DNA of 64,000 nucleotides from Reichenbachiella ulvae (GCF_025833875.1 NZ_JAOYOD010000001.1:4154001-4218000); one strand, 5' to 3'; positions 52,370 to 62,629 are shown, counted from the stretch's first letter. Notes: a model not told the origin generated them from the sequence alone. Numbers and translations: made by a program.

Positions 52370-53245
52370 TCAAGATAATTTTGAGAGCTTCTCTTCCAGA
52401 ACCTTTTCAGCCATTTCATATCCATAGTCGATCATTTCGTTGGCACGATCAAATTCTAATGTGCCGCACTTGTTTCTAGGGATATCGATCAGAATATCGG
52501 GGCGATGGATTTTCATCTTTTGTGCTGCGATGGTGTTTTGCATGGAATTGAAGGACTGATCTAGAATATAGTAAAGGTCCCACTCTTTCTTGGTTTCTTT
52601 TTTACCCCAATCCAGCCTCTCGAGGAATTCGTTGTATTTTTTGAAAAAGAAAGAGTCTTCATCTTCATCCTCTTCTTTATCATCTAATTCTGGGAGGGGT
52701 TTACCTCCAAGATTAACAGCGATCATCATATCTGTCTCATCATTTGCCACAGGCTCTGTCGGAGTGGGATTGAGTATCCCTCCATCTATCAATGGCCTAC
52801 CGCTATGTTCGAAGGGAGTAAAAAACAAGGGTAATGATATAGAAGCACGAATCGCATCATTGATGGGGCCAGAGTTGATCCAAACTTCCTCTTCCTTGGC
52901 TATATCAGCCGCCACAGCTGTAAACTTGATATCTAGTTCTTCGATATTTTTACTACCAATGATTTCATTGATCGCCGACATGATTTTATCTCCTTTGACA
53001 AATCCATCCTTGGATAGCACAAAGTCCATCATAGAAAAAACATCTTTGCGATCAAAGCTTCGAATCCAGGTTTCAAAACCCTGAAGTTGACCGGCTGCAT
53101 ATGCCCCCCCAACTGCAGCACCGATCGAACAAGATGAAATGGATTTGATCTCATAGCCATGTTCTTCTAACCAGTGTATGATGCCGATATGGGCCAGCCC
53201 TCGTGCACCTCCACTTCCCAGCACTAGCGAAATAGTTTTACTCAT
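52370..53245 (-). CDS. Patatin-like phospholipase
   Basis: A 291-aa patatin/RssA-type serine lipase. The oxyanion loop is GSGGARG (10-16), the nucleophile is Ser40 in S-C-S-I-G, and the catalytic Asp154 is in 'LIDGG'. The first Gly of the usual GxSxG is Ser38, a departure. A very acidic stretch (about 185-200, 'DDKEEDEDED') interrupts the domain. No signal peptide is present, so it is cytoplasmic. Confidence 0.9.
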   Translation of the reverse strand: MSKTISLVLGSGGARGLAHIGIIHWLEEHGYEIKSISSCSIGAAVGGAYAAGQLQGFETWIRSFDRKDVFSMMDFVLSKDGFVKGDKIMSAINEIIGSKNIEELDIKFTAVAADIAKEEEVWINSGPINDAIRASISLPLFFTPFEHSGRPLIDGGILNPTPTEPVANDETDMMIAVNLGGKPLPELDDKEEDEDEDSFFFKKYNEFLERLDWGKKETKKEWDLYYILDQSFNSMQNTIAAQKMKIHRPDILIDIPRNKCGTLEFDRANEMIDYGYEMAEKVLEEKLSKLS

Positions 53246-53263
53246 TTATGGTTTATTTTTCGA

Positions 53264-54688
53264 TCAGCCAAACTTATAGAAAGGCAAGGAAAATCCTACC
53301 AGAAATCTCCAGCGCTCCCATATTACATCCACTCTCTCTGCCTCATTTGTATCATCTCCTGGCAGATTTACCACTTTGCCAATCGACTGGGTACCTCTAG
53401 AATATACAGATCCTATAGTGACCTCTATTTTATCAAGATTGAGCATGAACCCTCCTCCATAGTGATAAACATTGGAGCTAAAAATGGAGTTCTCAAAATT
53501 GTCTGTAACTAATCCCAGGCTGTTATTAGAAACTTGGTCTAGTGTGGAATGATCGCTGGAGCTACTTAGGTAGCCTTTTAATTTGTCCAGAATGGAAAAC
53601 TGGACTCCCACGCCCCAATTGATGACAGAGGAGCGTTCATCAAATAGGCGATCTCTAACCACTAAAGTTCGACTGGTGGTGGGAGACTTTTGTGCCTCGA
53701 AGGGTTCTGGAACCATCATGTAATACTTGTCAATTTTATCGAACCACTCAGCACTGGCATGTATCGTTACAGCCCCAAGATCATAGGCTGCACCTACACC
53801 TATCGACCAGGGAGTACGATATTTCGTTTCAATATCTGAGGTACTGTTTTTGATTAAGCGGCTGTCATTGGTGTTGTCGCCATCCTCGTCTAGATCAAAA
53901 CCTGCCAGAACCTCATCGAATTCTGATTTACCACTGGAGATGAGATTGATATAAGGTGTAGTTACTGTCAAACCGACACTTAAATTCTTATGTTCGTAGC
54001 TCGCTCCCAATTTGAAAACCAAACTTGTGGCAGAGAGGTCTTTCTTACGTGTACGTTCATAGCTGGCCACTTCGCTGCTGTCATTACTCATCCCATCTTC
54101 AAACAATTGATAGACTCTCTTTTGATTGAATACAGAAGCAAAAGAGGATAAACCCACGCTGAATTTTTCGTTGATTGCATAGGCCCAGGAGCCACCCATC
54201 CATTCGTCTGAGATACTTTTGCTAGTGACAAAATCCACATATAAGGTCTCTTCCCCGGGCCAACTATTGGTATACTCATATTGGAGTTCAGATTTCATAC
54301 CCAGACTATAACTCATTTGCTGGCGGGAAAGAAAGGCGTAGGCAAACTTGTGATTAGGGAGAAAAGGCACTTTGAAACTCCCGGCTGCTAGTGTTGGAGC
54401 ATTACCAAATACAGATTGATCCAAATCGGCTTTTTCAACTCCATCTTTAACTCTAAGTGAACTGTATTGGTAAGCCTTGGCACTGATCAAAAAGGTAGGG
54501 TCATCTTGCAAAGCCAATCTGGCAGGGTTATAGAAAGTAGCACCTAGATCGTCCACACTGCCGATGACATTGCCTCCCAGAAGCATGGACTTGTTCCCAA
54601 ATTGTTCGGTCCAGTAGTGGGCATCTTGTGCTTTTGCCACTGGTTGCCAAAGAAAAATAATAGTCAATAAGCTGAGCAGGTATTTCAT
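53264..54688 (-). CDS. FadL/OMPP1-like outer-membrane protein
   Basis: A 474-aa exported protein from the ATG at 54688, signal peptide ending KAQ. The N-terminal plug-like region 'GGNVIGSVDDLGATFYNPARLALQDD' (read in parts) is typical of Bacteroidota OmpP1/FadL-type transporters. The rest has about 14 beta strands and ends 'LVGFSLPFYKFG'. Substrate unknown; relatives carry hydrophobic compounds. A longer frame to 54766 is unlikely. Confidence 0.8.
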   Translation of the reverse strand: MKYLLSLLTIIFLWQPVAKAQDAHYWTEQFGNKSMLLGGNVIGSVDDLGATFYNPARLALQDDPTFLISAKAYQYSSLRVKDGVEKADLDQSVFGNAPTLAAGSFKVPFLPNHKFAYAFLSRQQMSYSLGMKSELQYEYTNSWPGEETLYVDFVTSKSISDEWMGGSWAYAINEKFSVGLSSFASVFNQKRVYQLFEDGMSNDSSEVASYERTRKKDLSATSLVFKLGASYEHKNLSVGLTVTTPYINLISSGKSEFDEVLAGFDLDEDGDNTNDSRLIKNSTSDIETKYRTPWSIGVGAAYDLGAVTIHASAEWFDKIDKYYMMVPEPFEAQKSPTTSRTLVVRDRLFDERSSVINWGVGVQFSILDKLKGYLSSSSDHSTLDQVSNNSLGLVTDNFENSIFSSNVYHYGGGFMLNLDKIEVTIGSVYSRGTQSIGKVVNLPGDDTNEAERVDVIWERWRFLVGFSLPFYKFG

Positions 54689-54833
54689 TTTTGAGGCATG
54701 GTTTTTAATGGATATAAAAATAGTCCATTCGGATAAGCCATAAAGAAACTGAACAAAATTCTTCACTTTAGGTATTCATTTTGTCATGTACAGGTGTAGT
54801 TTTACAATTAGTAACTTAACCAATTCAATAAGC

Positions 54834-55805
54834 ATGAAGATTGAACTAATCCTAAAATCAATAGGAGGGCTATGTGTCATCCTATTTTTGTATTCCTGCC
54901 AGACCAATCAAGCCTCCAACTTATCAGATACTGAAATCAATGAAAAGACGGTTCAGGAGCCAACTAGTCTTTCTTCCAAACCCACAGAAAAGATAGAAAC
55001 AAATGAAACGCAAGAAGTAGCTGTTCTTGATTTTTATTTGACTCCTTCTAGAAGCGAAGAACTTGTTCAGGAAACCGGACGGTTGTTGATAGATTTTCTT
55101 GAGAAAGAAACCTCTTATACTTTTCGATTGAAAGTACCCGAAAACTACGAGGAGATGCTGGAATCTTTTTCTTCTAATGAAGGGGATGTAGCCTTGATGA
55201 ATTCATCCAGTTATATCAAAGCGCATGATCTCTATGGCGCCCAGGCTAAACTAAGAGCTGTCCGCTACGGTCGATCCAGTTATTTTGGACAAATAGTTGC
55301 CAATGCAGACAAGGGAATCTCATCCATAAAAGACCTGGCAGGGAAATCTATGGTGTATACCGATACCTTATCTGCCTCTGGATATTTGTTTCCTAAAAAT
55401 ATTATCGAAAAGAATGAAATAGAGTTAGGCAATGTCGCATTTGCTGGGACACACGATCGAGTGATCAAAATGGTGTATAAAGGAATAGCAGATGCTGGAG
55501 CTACCTACTATTCTGAACCTGCGACTGATGGAACAATCAGAGATGCCAGATCTCGATTGGTCGAGGAGTATCCCGATGTAGAATCAAAAGTTAAAATCCT
55601 GCAAGTGACTGATCCTATTCCGAACGATCCGGTGGTTTTTGCCAAACACATCAGCAAGCAGATGAGTTTTGATATTTCTCTTGCCATCATCAAGTTTATG
55701 GAAACCGAGGTTGGAAAAAAGGCAATGAATGAGCTTTATTCGATCGAAGGTTATGTAAGGTGTAGCGACAGTGACTACAACGTGTTAAGAGAGGTGTTGC
55801 AATAA
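54834..55805 (+). CDS. PhnD-like phosphate/phosphonate-type substrate-binding lipoprotein
   Basis: A 323-aa lipoprotein from the ATG at 54834. The lipobox LYSC sets Cys at about 21, followed by a Ser/Thr/Glu-rich linker (about 22-60). The periplasmic-binding fold shows 'SSNEGDVALMNSSSYIKAH', 'GQIVANADKGISSIKDLAGKS' and 'VAFAGTHDRVIKMVYKG' (each in parts), which are patterns of PhnD/DUF3348-type proteins. No permease or ATPase is adjacent, so it is an orphan. Whether it transports or senses is unknown. Confidence 0.82.
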   Translation: MKIELILKSIGGLCVILFLYSCQTNQASNLSDTEINEKTVQEPTSLSSKPTEKIETNETQEVAVLDFYLTPSRSEELVQETGRLLIDFLEKETSYTFRLKVPENYEEMLESFSSNEGDVALMNSSSYIKAHDLYGAQAKLRAVRYGRSSYFGQIVANADKGISSIKDLAGKSMVYTDTLSASGYLFPKNIIEKNEIELGNVAFAGTHDRVIKMVYKGIADAGATYYSEPATDGTIRDARSRLVEEYPDVESKVKILQVTDPIPNDPVVFAKHISKQMSFDISLAIIKFMETEVGKKAMNELYSIEGYVRCSDSDYNVLREVLQ

Positions 55806-55839
55806 AAAACCCAACTGATTCATTCAAACCAGTTGGGTT
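55802..55839 (-). terminator. Terminator between the PhnD-like gene and the BNR-repeat gene
   Basis: AACCCAACTG (55808-55817) pairs with CAGTTGGGTT (55830-55839), loop 12 nt. On the minus strand it is followed by six T, so it ends the 1360-aa gene. On the plus strand the T run is weak (TTCTTG). Confidence 0.82.
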
Positions 55840-55849
55840 CTTGTAGGGA

Positions 55850-58800
55850 TTAATTCACAATGAACTTAGTCGATTGTAGCCCCATACCCTTTTGATTAAC
55901 ATGTATGAAGTAAATCCCTTTTGATAGACTGGCTGAGCTTAAGTCAAGCTCTACAGAATTTTTTGTGAATTGGCGAGGGTTAATTTCCGATTCATAAACT
56001 AGCTGTCCTGCATGGTTTCTGATTTCCAAATCAACAGGACTTGAAGCAGCATTTGCAAGAGTCAAATGCAATTGACCATTGACCATTGGGTTAGGGTATA
56101 CCAGCAGTTTCTCCTTAGGTTTCGATGGAGTTGCAGATAATACTTCCTCTTCCTGTATTCTTAGGTTGTCGATGGCCCATCCCCATCCAGTTACACTTTC
56201 ATTACTCACCAGTTTGAATCGAATTATGATTTGATCTCCGGGGGAGAAAAAATCGGTGAGCGTAATGCTGCGACGTTTCAGGGCAGCACTGGTAGGTGTC
56301 GTACCAGCATCGAATAGTGCTTGCCAATCCGCATCTTTAGAAGCATCATACCTTTCGGTTATCTCTACCCAATCCACCCCATCGATTGAGGCTTCCACTA
56401 CTGCATAGTCGTTGATTGGTTCGATCAATACGATTTCATCAAATTCGATTTTATTCAAAACCGGGTCTGAGCTAACAATGATTGGACTATTGAGTGTATA
56501 GCTGTACTTAGCATCATTGTCATAGTCTCCAAAGGTCCACATCGATCTTCCTCTAAGCCCAGCACCGGAGATCGTAAAACCATTCCCAAAGAAATCATCC
56601 GAGAAGTCATCAAAGTCATTGGAATAACCAGTAAGAGCTGTTACAAAAGTCGGGATTTCAATGGCAAAATAATCTGAAACATAGGGTTGGCCATCGAGAT
56701 AGCTAACCAGATTAAGCTTGCTATCTAAAGATAAATTACCTGATAAACTCCATTCGAAACCACCTGGATTTTTAGGCTGAGTCTCCTTATCCAGTGCATT
56801 TCCATCGATCATGACAAAAATGGAATCTACCTCAGATGAAAGCGTATAATCCATATTGAAAGAGCTACCATCCAAAGAAAAACTCAATTGGTCGATGACA
56901 GGATTAAAGCCTTGTCGAGGCAGGTCATCCATGGTGACAGACCAAATACCTCGACCATGCGTTCCCACTACAATCTGATCATCAATATTTCGAATTTCCC
57001 AAACCGATACGGGTGGAAAATCAGAATCTAAAATATGCCAGCTGCTTCCATCATCCGTTGACTCAAATATGCCGATTTCAGTTCCAGCCCAGAGGGTAGA
57101 TGTTTCGTGAGGTAATACGAGCAAGTCATAAACCGCTACATCAGGAAAACCTGAATTACTCTCTTCATTCAACCCAAATCCTGAAATATCGATCCAGCTT
57201 TGTCCCAAATCTTCTGTTTTAAGAATTTTCGGATCATCTGCGAATGAAAAAAGTACAAATGCTGTCGAATCTTCAGTTGGATGGGTTGCGAGTCCGGAGA
57301 TTTGACCCAACATCTCATCATATATAGAAGTAGGAGTAAAAGTTTCTCCACCATCCACAGATACATGTAAGCTTTCACCACTGGTCATGGCGGACCCTGC
57401 CCAGACGATGTTATTGTTGGCTTTTGAAATTTTCACATCAATAAAGGTTCGTAAGGACCACTGATCTGAAATTGGGGAGAGAGCCCAACTTGCTCCGAAG
57501 TTGTTGGACTTCCAAACTCCTGAGGCACCCACTGTATATACGGTGTAAGGGTCAGATTTTACATTTTCCAGTTTGGTAATAAAAGGGGCGTCATCTTCTA
57601 TATCCGTAAGCCCTGAGGTAGATTGACTGAAACTTGCCCCGCCGTTTGTAGAGCGATCAATATAATTGCTATACACAGAGCTTAATAGTAATTCTGGATC
57701 TACGTAGTTCCAGACTACTCCAAATCCATCACCTCCATTGGCACGGGCGTATGCAGCTGTGCTGCTTCCCTCTTGTCCACTTCTGGTCATCCAGGTCCCA
57801 TTATCTTGAGCTCCCCCTATGTACCGACTTTCACCTGGCGCCTTGTCTACCGCATAAAATTGCGTGGTATTATAGCCTGACCCGGCAAAATCCCAATCGC
57901 CATCGATAAAACCAGGATTGGTACCAACCCCAGATTTATAAAGGCCTCCATCGTTGGCAATGATGATTTGAAACTCCTGATTTGCCTCGTCAGTGATGAT
58001 CGCTTGTATGTTGTGGTTATCAGGATGAACACCTTCAGTAACTGTGGCTCCCTGAGTTTGGCTAAACTGGTTTTTACCAGAGTATTGCTGATAGGCATCT
58101 GTTAAATTCTGTCGTGATTTAAACCTTTTCGTTATTTTATCAAACGTCAATTCAAATGAAGATTCAGGAAGATTGTTTGGGTCCCAAGTTCCACCGGCAG
58201 CTAGGAAAGGCCAAAAAAAGTACATATCCTGAATTTCATGTCCGCCATTTACTGCGATTTCTGCTGAAGGTGTAGTCGCGTTATAATTGACTTTATGAAC
58301 ATATAGGTATTCTCTGGAATGACTACTGGCATCCCCATCAGTATTTTGCTCGATCAAATTGAACTTACCATCTCGTTGCTGATCTCTAAAAGACACCATT
58401 AACTGTTGGTTGTTGTCTGTATCCCATACTTCGAAGGGTACTTCGACATAGTCTTTATAACTATAATTAGCCGCAGGTACACCAGCCCCTTCTCCAACTG
58501 GGACTTCAAATCGATGAGCCATTTGACTAGCCCCGTTTCCAAACCGAACTTCAATAGAAACCAAATCGGAACCACCAACAGAACCAAAAGCAATTTTTCC
58601 GTCATATACGTCTCCGCTATCAAAACTGGTTAAATCGAAGAATGATGATGTGTTATTTTCGTTTGCTCCCAAAAACTGTGGGTCACCAGACTCAACTCCC
58701 TCTTCCACATCGAACAAGAATAGATTGACGCCTCCTACATATACCTTGTCTTTGTCAAATGGGTGAGCCATTAGCGTATTGTCGTACCAGCCTTGACCAC

Positions 58801-59932
58801 CGAGGAAATCTACATCTGATAAAGTGACTTCTGTCATCACATTCCAGTTGTCAGCGGCATCATCCGAAATATATAGATCAGCACCGGTACCAGAGACAGA
58901 TCCTTCTACTGAAGCAAAAATTCTATTGGGGTCAACTGGAGATATTGCCAATTCTATTCTTCCATCAGCAAGCAAACCTACACTTGCGTTTGTCCAGTTA
59001 TTACCTTTGTCTATAGATTTCCAAACGCCACTGCCTCTAACAGCAACATATAAAATATCGAAATTGGTCGGGTCCGCGATAATTTGTTGAGCGTATCGAT
59101 CCGTAGTGAGTACCTTAGTCCAATTAGCACCCCCGTCAGTAGATTTGAAAACCCCAGAGTTGAAAGAGGAGGCGTAAAGCGGATCATTGCTATTGGCACA
59201 CAGCAATGTGTTTTCATCGTTTGGATCCACCACTATTCTGTTTACCATTTGAAAGTCTTCATTTGAAGCAGTTGAAGCAAGTTGTGTCCAACTTTCCCCT
59301 CTATCAATGGATTTATAGATTCCATTGCCTTTGATCATTCCTCCAGAGGCACCCCATCCTTCACCTGTTCCGGCATAAATTATATTGGGATTGGAAGCTG
59401 CAAAAGCCATACTGGATATGGCTAGATTGGTCATTCCAGTGGAGGCACTTCTCCATGATTCACCAGCATTTTCACTGATCCATATTCCCCCTCCGACTGC
59501 TCCCGCAATCCAATGATTCGGGTCATCAGGGTCAATTACAAAGGCCCGTGTTCTTCCCGGTACGTTTCCGGGCCCTCTCTCATCGAAATCATAGGGGGCG
59601 GCTTTTGTTCTGGCAGCAAATACCTGCTTGTTCATTTGAGTCTTATTTAACTCACTTTGCAAGTAGTTCATTTTGTAACCAGGTCCACTCTCACCTTCCC
59701 TTGTTTTCAGGGCTTGTTTCAGGGCTAAATATTTATTGGGCTTGTCAGCCTTTTTAAAATTTGGGTCCTGATGTTTTTTCTTCTTGGCCTCATATTCGTT
59801 GTTCCATATCTCCTGTCCAGTTAGAGATGGATTCGAATTTTCTTGCATTACTCCACAGGACTGATTCAAAAAGTAGACAGCAATGCTCAGAGTGAAAAGG
59901 CTAAAACCAATAAGTAGTAAATGTTTATTCAT
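55850..59932 (-). CDS. Large secreted BNR/sortilin-repeat protein with T9SS sorting domain
   Basis: A 1360-aa secreted protein. An N-terminal signal/anchor (1-26) and a charged linker are followed by many BNR/Asp-box repeats (S-x-D-x-G-x-x-W, for example 'SENAGESWRS', 'SIDRGESWTQ', 'STDGGANWTK', 'SVDGGETFTP', 'STDDGSSWHI') between about 120-460 and 640-1010. Later beta-domains have 'IDGNALD' and 'AIDNLRIQEEE'. The end (about 1285-1360) is a type A T9SS C-terminal domain: 'VYPNPMVNGQLHL', 'GQLVYESE', 'LSKGIYFIHV' and a final 'STKFIVN'. It should leave the cell through the type IX system. The target polymer or partner is unknown. Its start overlaps the stop of the upstream lipoprotein gene by 8 bp. 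Confidence 0.88.
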   Translation of the reverse strand: MNKHLLLIGFSLFTLSIAVYFLNQSCGVMQENSNPSLTGQEIWNNEYEAKKKKHQDPNFKKADKPNKYLALKQALKTREGESGPGYKMNYLQSELNKTQMNKQVFAARTKAAPYDFDERGPGNVPGRTRAFVIDPDDPNHWIAGAVGGGIWISENAGESWRSASTGMTNLAISSMAFAASNPNIIYAGTGEGWGASGGMIKGNGIYKSIDRGESWTQLASTASNEDFQMVNRIVVDPNDENTLLCANSNDPLYASSFNSGVFKSTDGGANWTKVLTTDRYAQQIIADPTNFDILYVAVRGSGVWKSIDKGNNWTNASVGLLADGRIELAISPVDPNRIFASVEGSVSGTGADLYISDDAADNWNVMTEVTLSDVDFLGGQGWYDNTLMAHPFDKDKVYVGGVNLFLFDVEEGVESGDPQFLGANENNTSSFFDLTSFDSGDVYDGKIAFGSVGGSDLVSIEVRFGNGASQMAHRFEVPVGEGAGVPAANYSYKDYVEVPFEVWDTDNNQQLMVSFRDQQRDGKFNLIEQNTDGDASSHSREYLYVHKVNYNATTPSAEIAVNGGHEIQDMYFFWPFLAAGGTWDPNNLPESSFELTFDKITKRFKSRQNLTDAYQQYSGKNQFSQTQGATVTEGVHPDNHNIQAIITDEANQEFQIIIANDGGLYKSGVGTNPGFIDGDWDFAGSGYNTTQFYAVDKAPGESRYIGGAQDNGTWMTRSGQEGSSTAAYARANGGDGFGVVWNYVDPELLLSSVYSNYIDRSTNGGASFSQSTSGLTDIEDDAPFITKLENVKSDPYTVYTVGASGVWKSNNFGASWALSPISDQWSLRTFIDVKISKANNNIVWAGSAMTSGESLHVSVDGGETFTPTSIYDEMLGQISGLATHPTEDSTAFVLFSFADDPKILKTEDLGQSWIDISGFGLNEESNSGFPDVAVYDLLVLPHETSTLWAGTEIGIFESTDDGSSWHILDSDFPPVSVWEIRNIDDQIVVGTHGRGIWSVTMDDLPRQGFNPVIDQLSFSLDGSSFNMDYTLSSEVDSIFVMIDGNALDKETQPKNPGGFEWSLSGNLSLDSKLNLVSYLDGQPYVSDYFAIEIPTFVTALTGYSNDFDDFSDDFFGNGFTISGAGLRGRSMWTFGDYDNDAKYSYTLNSPIIVSSDPVLNKIEFDEIVLIEPINDYAVVEASIDGVDWVEITERYDASKDADWQALFDAGTTPTSAALKRRSITLTDFFSPGDQIIIRFKLVSNESVTGWGWAIDNLRIQEEEVLSATPSKPKEKLLVYPNPMVNGQLHLTLANAASSPVDLEIRNHAGQLVYESEINPRQFTKNSVELDLSSASLSKGIYFIHVNQKGMGLQSTKFIVN

Positions 59933-60338
59933 TGTTTTTTGGGTTGTAGGCAGTTTTTCTTTTTGTGCTTAAATCGATGAGGTAGGTGTGATTGGTAGGT
60001 TCCTTCATTTCTATGCCAGGCTGGTCCTTGATCAGCAACTTCGAATCAGAATACCACTTGACAAAACCATCCTTTACAGATGATTGAAAAATAATTTCCT
60101 GTTTATCGGTTTGACAAACAACAAATTTGGTAACGACTGGACGAGGTGATGTTATTGTGGTACTACAGAGTAAAAAAGTACTGTCCTGATTGTAAAATTC
60201 CTGATAGCTTACCCCTAGTATTGCTTCAATAGAGCTTTGTAAGGTAGTTTCTTTCTGGCTTGGTGGCTTTTGGTTTTTGCATGAGACAATTAGGCATAGT
60301 ACCACTATCGACCAAATGGTATATTGGAATTGCTTCAT
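59925..60338 (-). CDS. Small lipoprotein coupled to the BNR-repeat gene
   Basis: A 137-aa lipoprotein with a lipobox IVSC (Cys20). A beta-rich globular part (about 35-130) follows, with no recognised domain. The stop lies inside the start of the large secreted gene (ATGAATAA, 59925-59932), so the two are translated together and may interact. Promoter elements were not resolved upstream. Confidence 0.65.
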   Translation of the reverse strand: MKQFQYTIWSIVVLCLIVSCKNQKPPSQKETTLQSSIEAILGVSYQEFYNQDSTFLLCSTTITSPRPVVTKFVVCQTDKQEIIFQSSVKDGFVKWYSDSKLLIKDQPGIEMKEPTNHTYLIDLSTKRKTAYNPKNNE

Positions 60339-60422
60339 AGTTTGGTGTTAAAGTTGTTTGGAATTGACTTCCGACCTCAATGATAATACATTTTTAGAAC
60401 GAAAGGATGTCGCGGAAAGTGC

Positions 60423-62513
60423 CTAGCTCATTTCTTCCCATCTTTTGATGATTTCATAAGCATCAATCTGGGCATTGTACAATCGCTGACCTTTTACTTT
60501 TTTGATGGGGATGTTGTTAATATCCTGGTCCAGCATGACGGCTTTGGTATTGTCCTTCAACTGAATCTTTAGTAGTTCTTTCACCTGGTTTTTAAGTTCC
60601 TCATTTCTAATAGGAAATTTCACTTCGATACGACTTTTTAAGTTACGCTTCATCCAGTCAGCTGAGCCCATATACAATTCATCGTCACCGTTATTTTGGA
60701 ACCAAACGATGCGGCTATGCTCCAAGAATCGACCCACGATTCTACGGATTCGAATGTTCTCACTCATACCAGGCACTCCTGGGACTAAACAGCAAACACT
60801 CCGGATGATCATATCAATTTTTACGCCTGCTCGACTCGCTTCATACAGCTTATCGATCATGCCACGTTCCTCCAGGTTGTTGAGTTTGACAATGATTCGA
60901 GCCTCGTTTCCATTTTTTGCATGAGCGATCTCCCGATCTATTCGTGCCACAAAACCATCAATAATATTGAATTGGGAGACAAGCAGAGAATTGAATTTTC
61001 CTGGCTCTTTTCTTTTGTACAGAAATTTGAACAGGTCATCAAGTTCTTCTCCCATATCCTTATCACAGGTCAAAAGGCCATGATCTGCATAGATAGAGGC
61101 TGTTTTTTCATTCAAGTTGCCTGTCCCGAAGAAGCAATAATTTTTGATCATCCCCGTTTCAGTCTTCTTTTTGACTAGGGCTACCTTGGCATGAACCTTC
61201 AATCCTGGGATGCTGTAGATGATTTTAACACCAGCTTTTTGCATTCTTTCTGCCCAGCGTAGGTTATTTTCTTCATCAAATCGTGCCTTCAGTTCCATAA
61301 ATACCGTCACCTTCTTCTCATTTCTGGCGGCACTCATTAGGGCATTTCCAATAAAAGAATCGGAAGCCATACGGTAGAAGGTAACTTTGATTTCACTCAC
61401 GTGAGGATCGATGGCAGCTTGATTAAAAAACTGCAGGATGTAGTTATAGCTGTGGTAAGGAAAATGCAGCATATGATCCTCCTCATCGATGGCCGAAAAG
61501 ATAGAACGGTGACGGTCAATCTTTCGATTGCGAAGAGGTTTTAAAGGTTCAAACTCTATGCTTCTTCCTATTGGATTGGGTAACTGAAAGAAGTCAAAAA
61601 GACTATGATAATGTGCACCAGATACCAGATCCTCGTCCATCAAATCAAAGGCTGACTTCAGATATTCCAGTAGATCTTTGGACATGTTTCTGTCATAGAG
61701 AAATCTAGAAGGGACCCCCAGGTTTCTCTTTTCTATTTGTCGTTGAATTTTTTCGACCAGATCTCCGCTAAACTCATCTTCAATATTCAAATCAGCATCT
61801 TTGTTCATCTTGATGCTTTGGCATTCCAGTATATCATAATCAGGAAAAATGAAATCCAGATTCATTCGAATAATGTCATCCAAAAAGATATAATGAAATT
61901 GGACGTTAGGAGACGGGAGTTGAAAAAACCTGGAGAGCCTATTTGAGGGGATATTCAAACAAGCAAAATCAATGTTGCCAGAAAATTTGTTTTGAATGCG
62001 GAGGGCAAAATAAAGCTCCCGATTGTTTAGAAAGGCATCTCGGCTTGAAATCCCAAAAATATAAGGCTGAAGAAATGAGAGCACTTTGGTCTTGAAATAA
62101 TAAAGACAGGCTGACTTTTGGTCATCATTGAGTTGCTCAGGTGACAATATGAACACACCATTTTTTTCTAATTCGAGCAATACTTTATAGCGAAGTGTCT
62201 CGGTAAACTCTTTCAGGTGCTCTTGAACCCGAAGGTGGATATCTTTTAAAAGATCTTTTGGATCATAGTCCAGCGCCTTGTTGATTTTCTTTTTATCGAG
62301 TTTGATGTAGCTACGAAGGTTGGCTACTCTCACACGAAAAAACTCATCTTGATTGGAAGAATATATGGCTAAAAACTTAAGCCGCTCGAACAGGGGAACG
62401 TCCGGGCTTTGGGCTTCTTTGAGCACCCTATAGTTGAAAGTGAGCCAACTCAGGTCCCTATCGTAATAGATATTTTCTGTATTGTTGGTAGTGTCGGTGC
62501 TTTGGTTTTCCAA
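60423..62513 (-). CDS. ppk1: Polyphosphate kinase 1
   Basis: Polyphosphate kinase makes inorganic polyphosphate from ATP. The 696-aa protein has an N-domain ('RDLSWLTFNYRVL', 'RLKFLAIYSSNQDEFF') and a phospholipase-D-like catalytic core. The core shows 'VTVFMELKARFDEENNLRW' (read in parts), the predicted phospho-His in 'GLKVHAKVALV', and 'FGTGNLNEKTA'. The C-terminal core has 'IRSVCCLVPG' and 'YMGSADWMKRNL'. It is full length with no exopolyphosphatase beside it. Confidence 0.95.
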   Translation of the reverse strand: MENQSTDTTNNTENIYYDRDLSWLTFNYRVLKEAQSPDVPLFERLKFLAIYSSNQDEFFRVRVANLRSYIKLDKKKINKALDYDPKDLLKDIHLRVQEHLKEFTETLRYKVLLELEKNGVFILSPEQLNDDQKSACLYYFKTKVLSFLQPYIFGISSRDAFLNNRELYFALRIQNKFSGNIDFACLNIPSNRLSRFFQLPSPNVQFHYIFLDDIIRMNLDFIFPDYDILECQSIKMNKDADLNIEDEFSGDLVEKIQRQIEKRNLGVPSRFLYDRNMSKDLLEYLKSAFDLMDEDLVSGAHYHSLFDFFQLPNPIGRSIEFEPLKPLRNRKIDRHRSIFSAIDEEDHMLHFPYHSYNYILQFFNQAAIDPHVSEIKVTFYRMASDSFIGNALMSAARNEKKVTVFMELKARFDEENNLRWAERMQKAGVKIIYSIPGLKVHAKVALVKKKTETGMIKNYCFFGTGNLNEKTASIYADHGLLTCDKDMGEELDDLFKFLYKRKEPGKFNSLLVSQFNIIDGFVARIDREIAHAKNGNEARIIVKLNNLEERGMIDKLYEASRAGVKIDMIIRSVCCLVPGVPGMSENIRIRRIVGRFLEHSRIVWFQNNGDDELYMGSADWMKRNLKSRIEVKFPIRNEELKNQVKELLKIQLKDNTKAVMLDQDINNIPIKKVKGQRLYNAQIDAYEIIKRWEEMS

Positions 62514-62629
62514 TTGGACTTTGGCTTTTTTAGTGTAGGTGTGAATTTATCCAAAAGCCAATTGAATTTGAAAGAAGGGTGATTATCATTTCATCATCTG
62601 GCCAAAAAACATAAATCCAGATGTATGCA

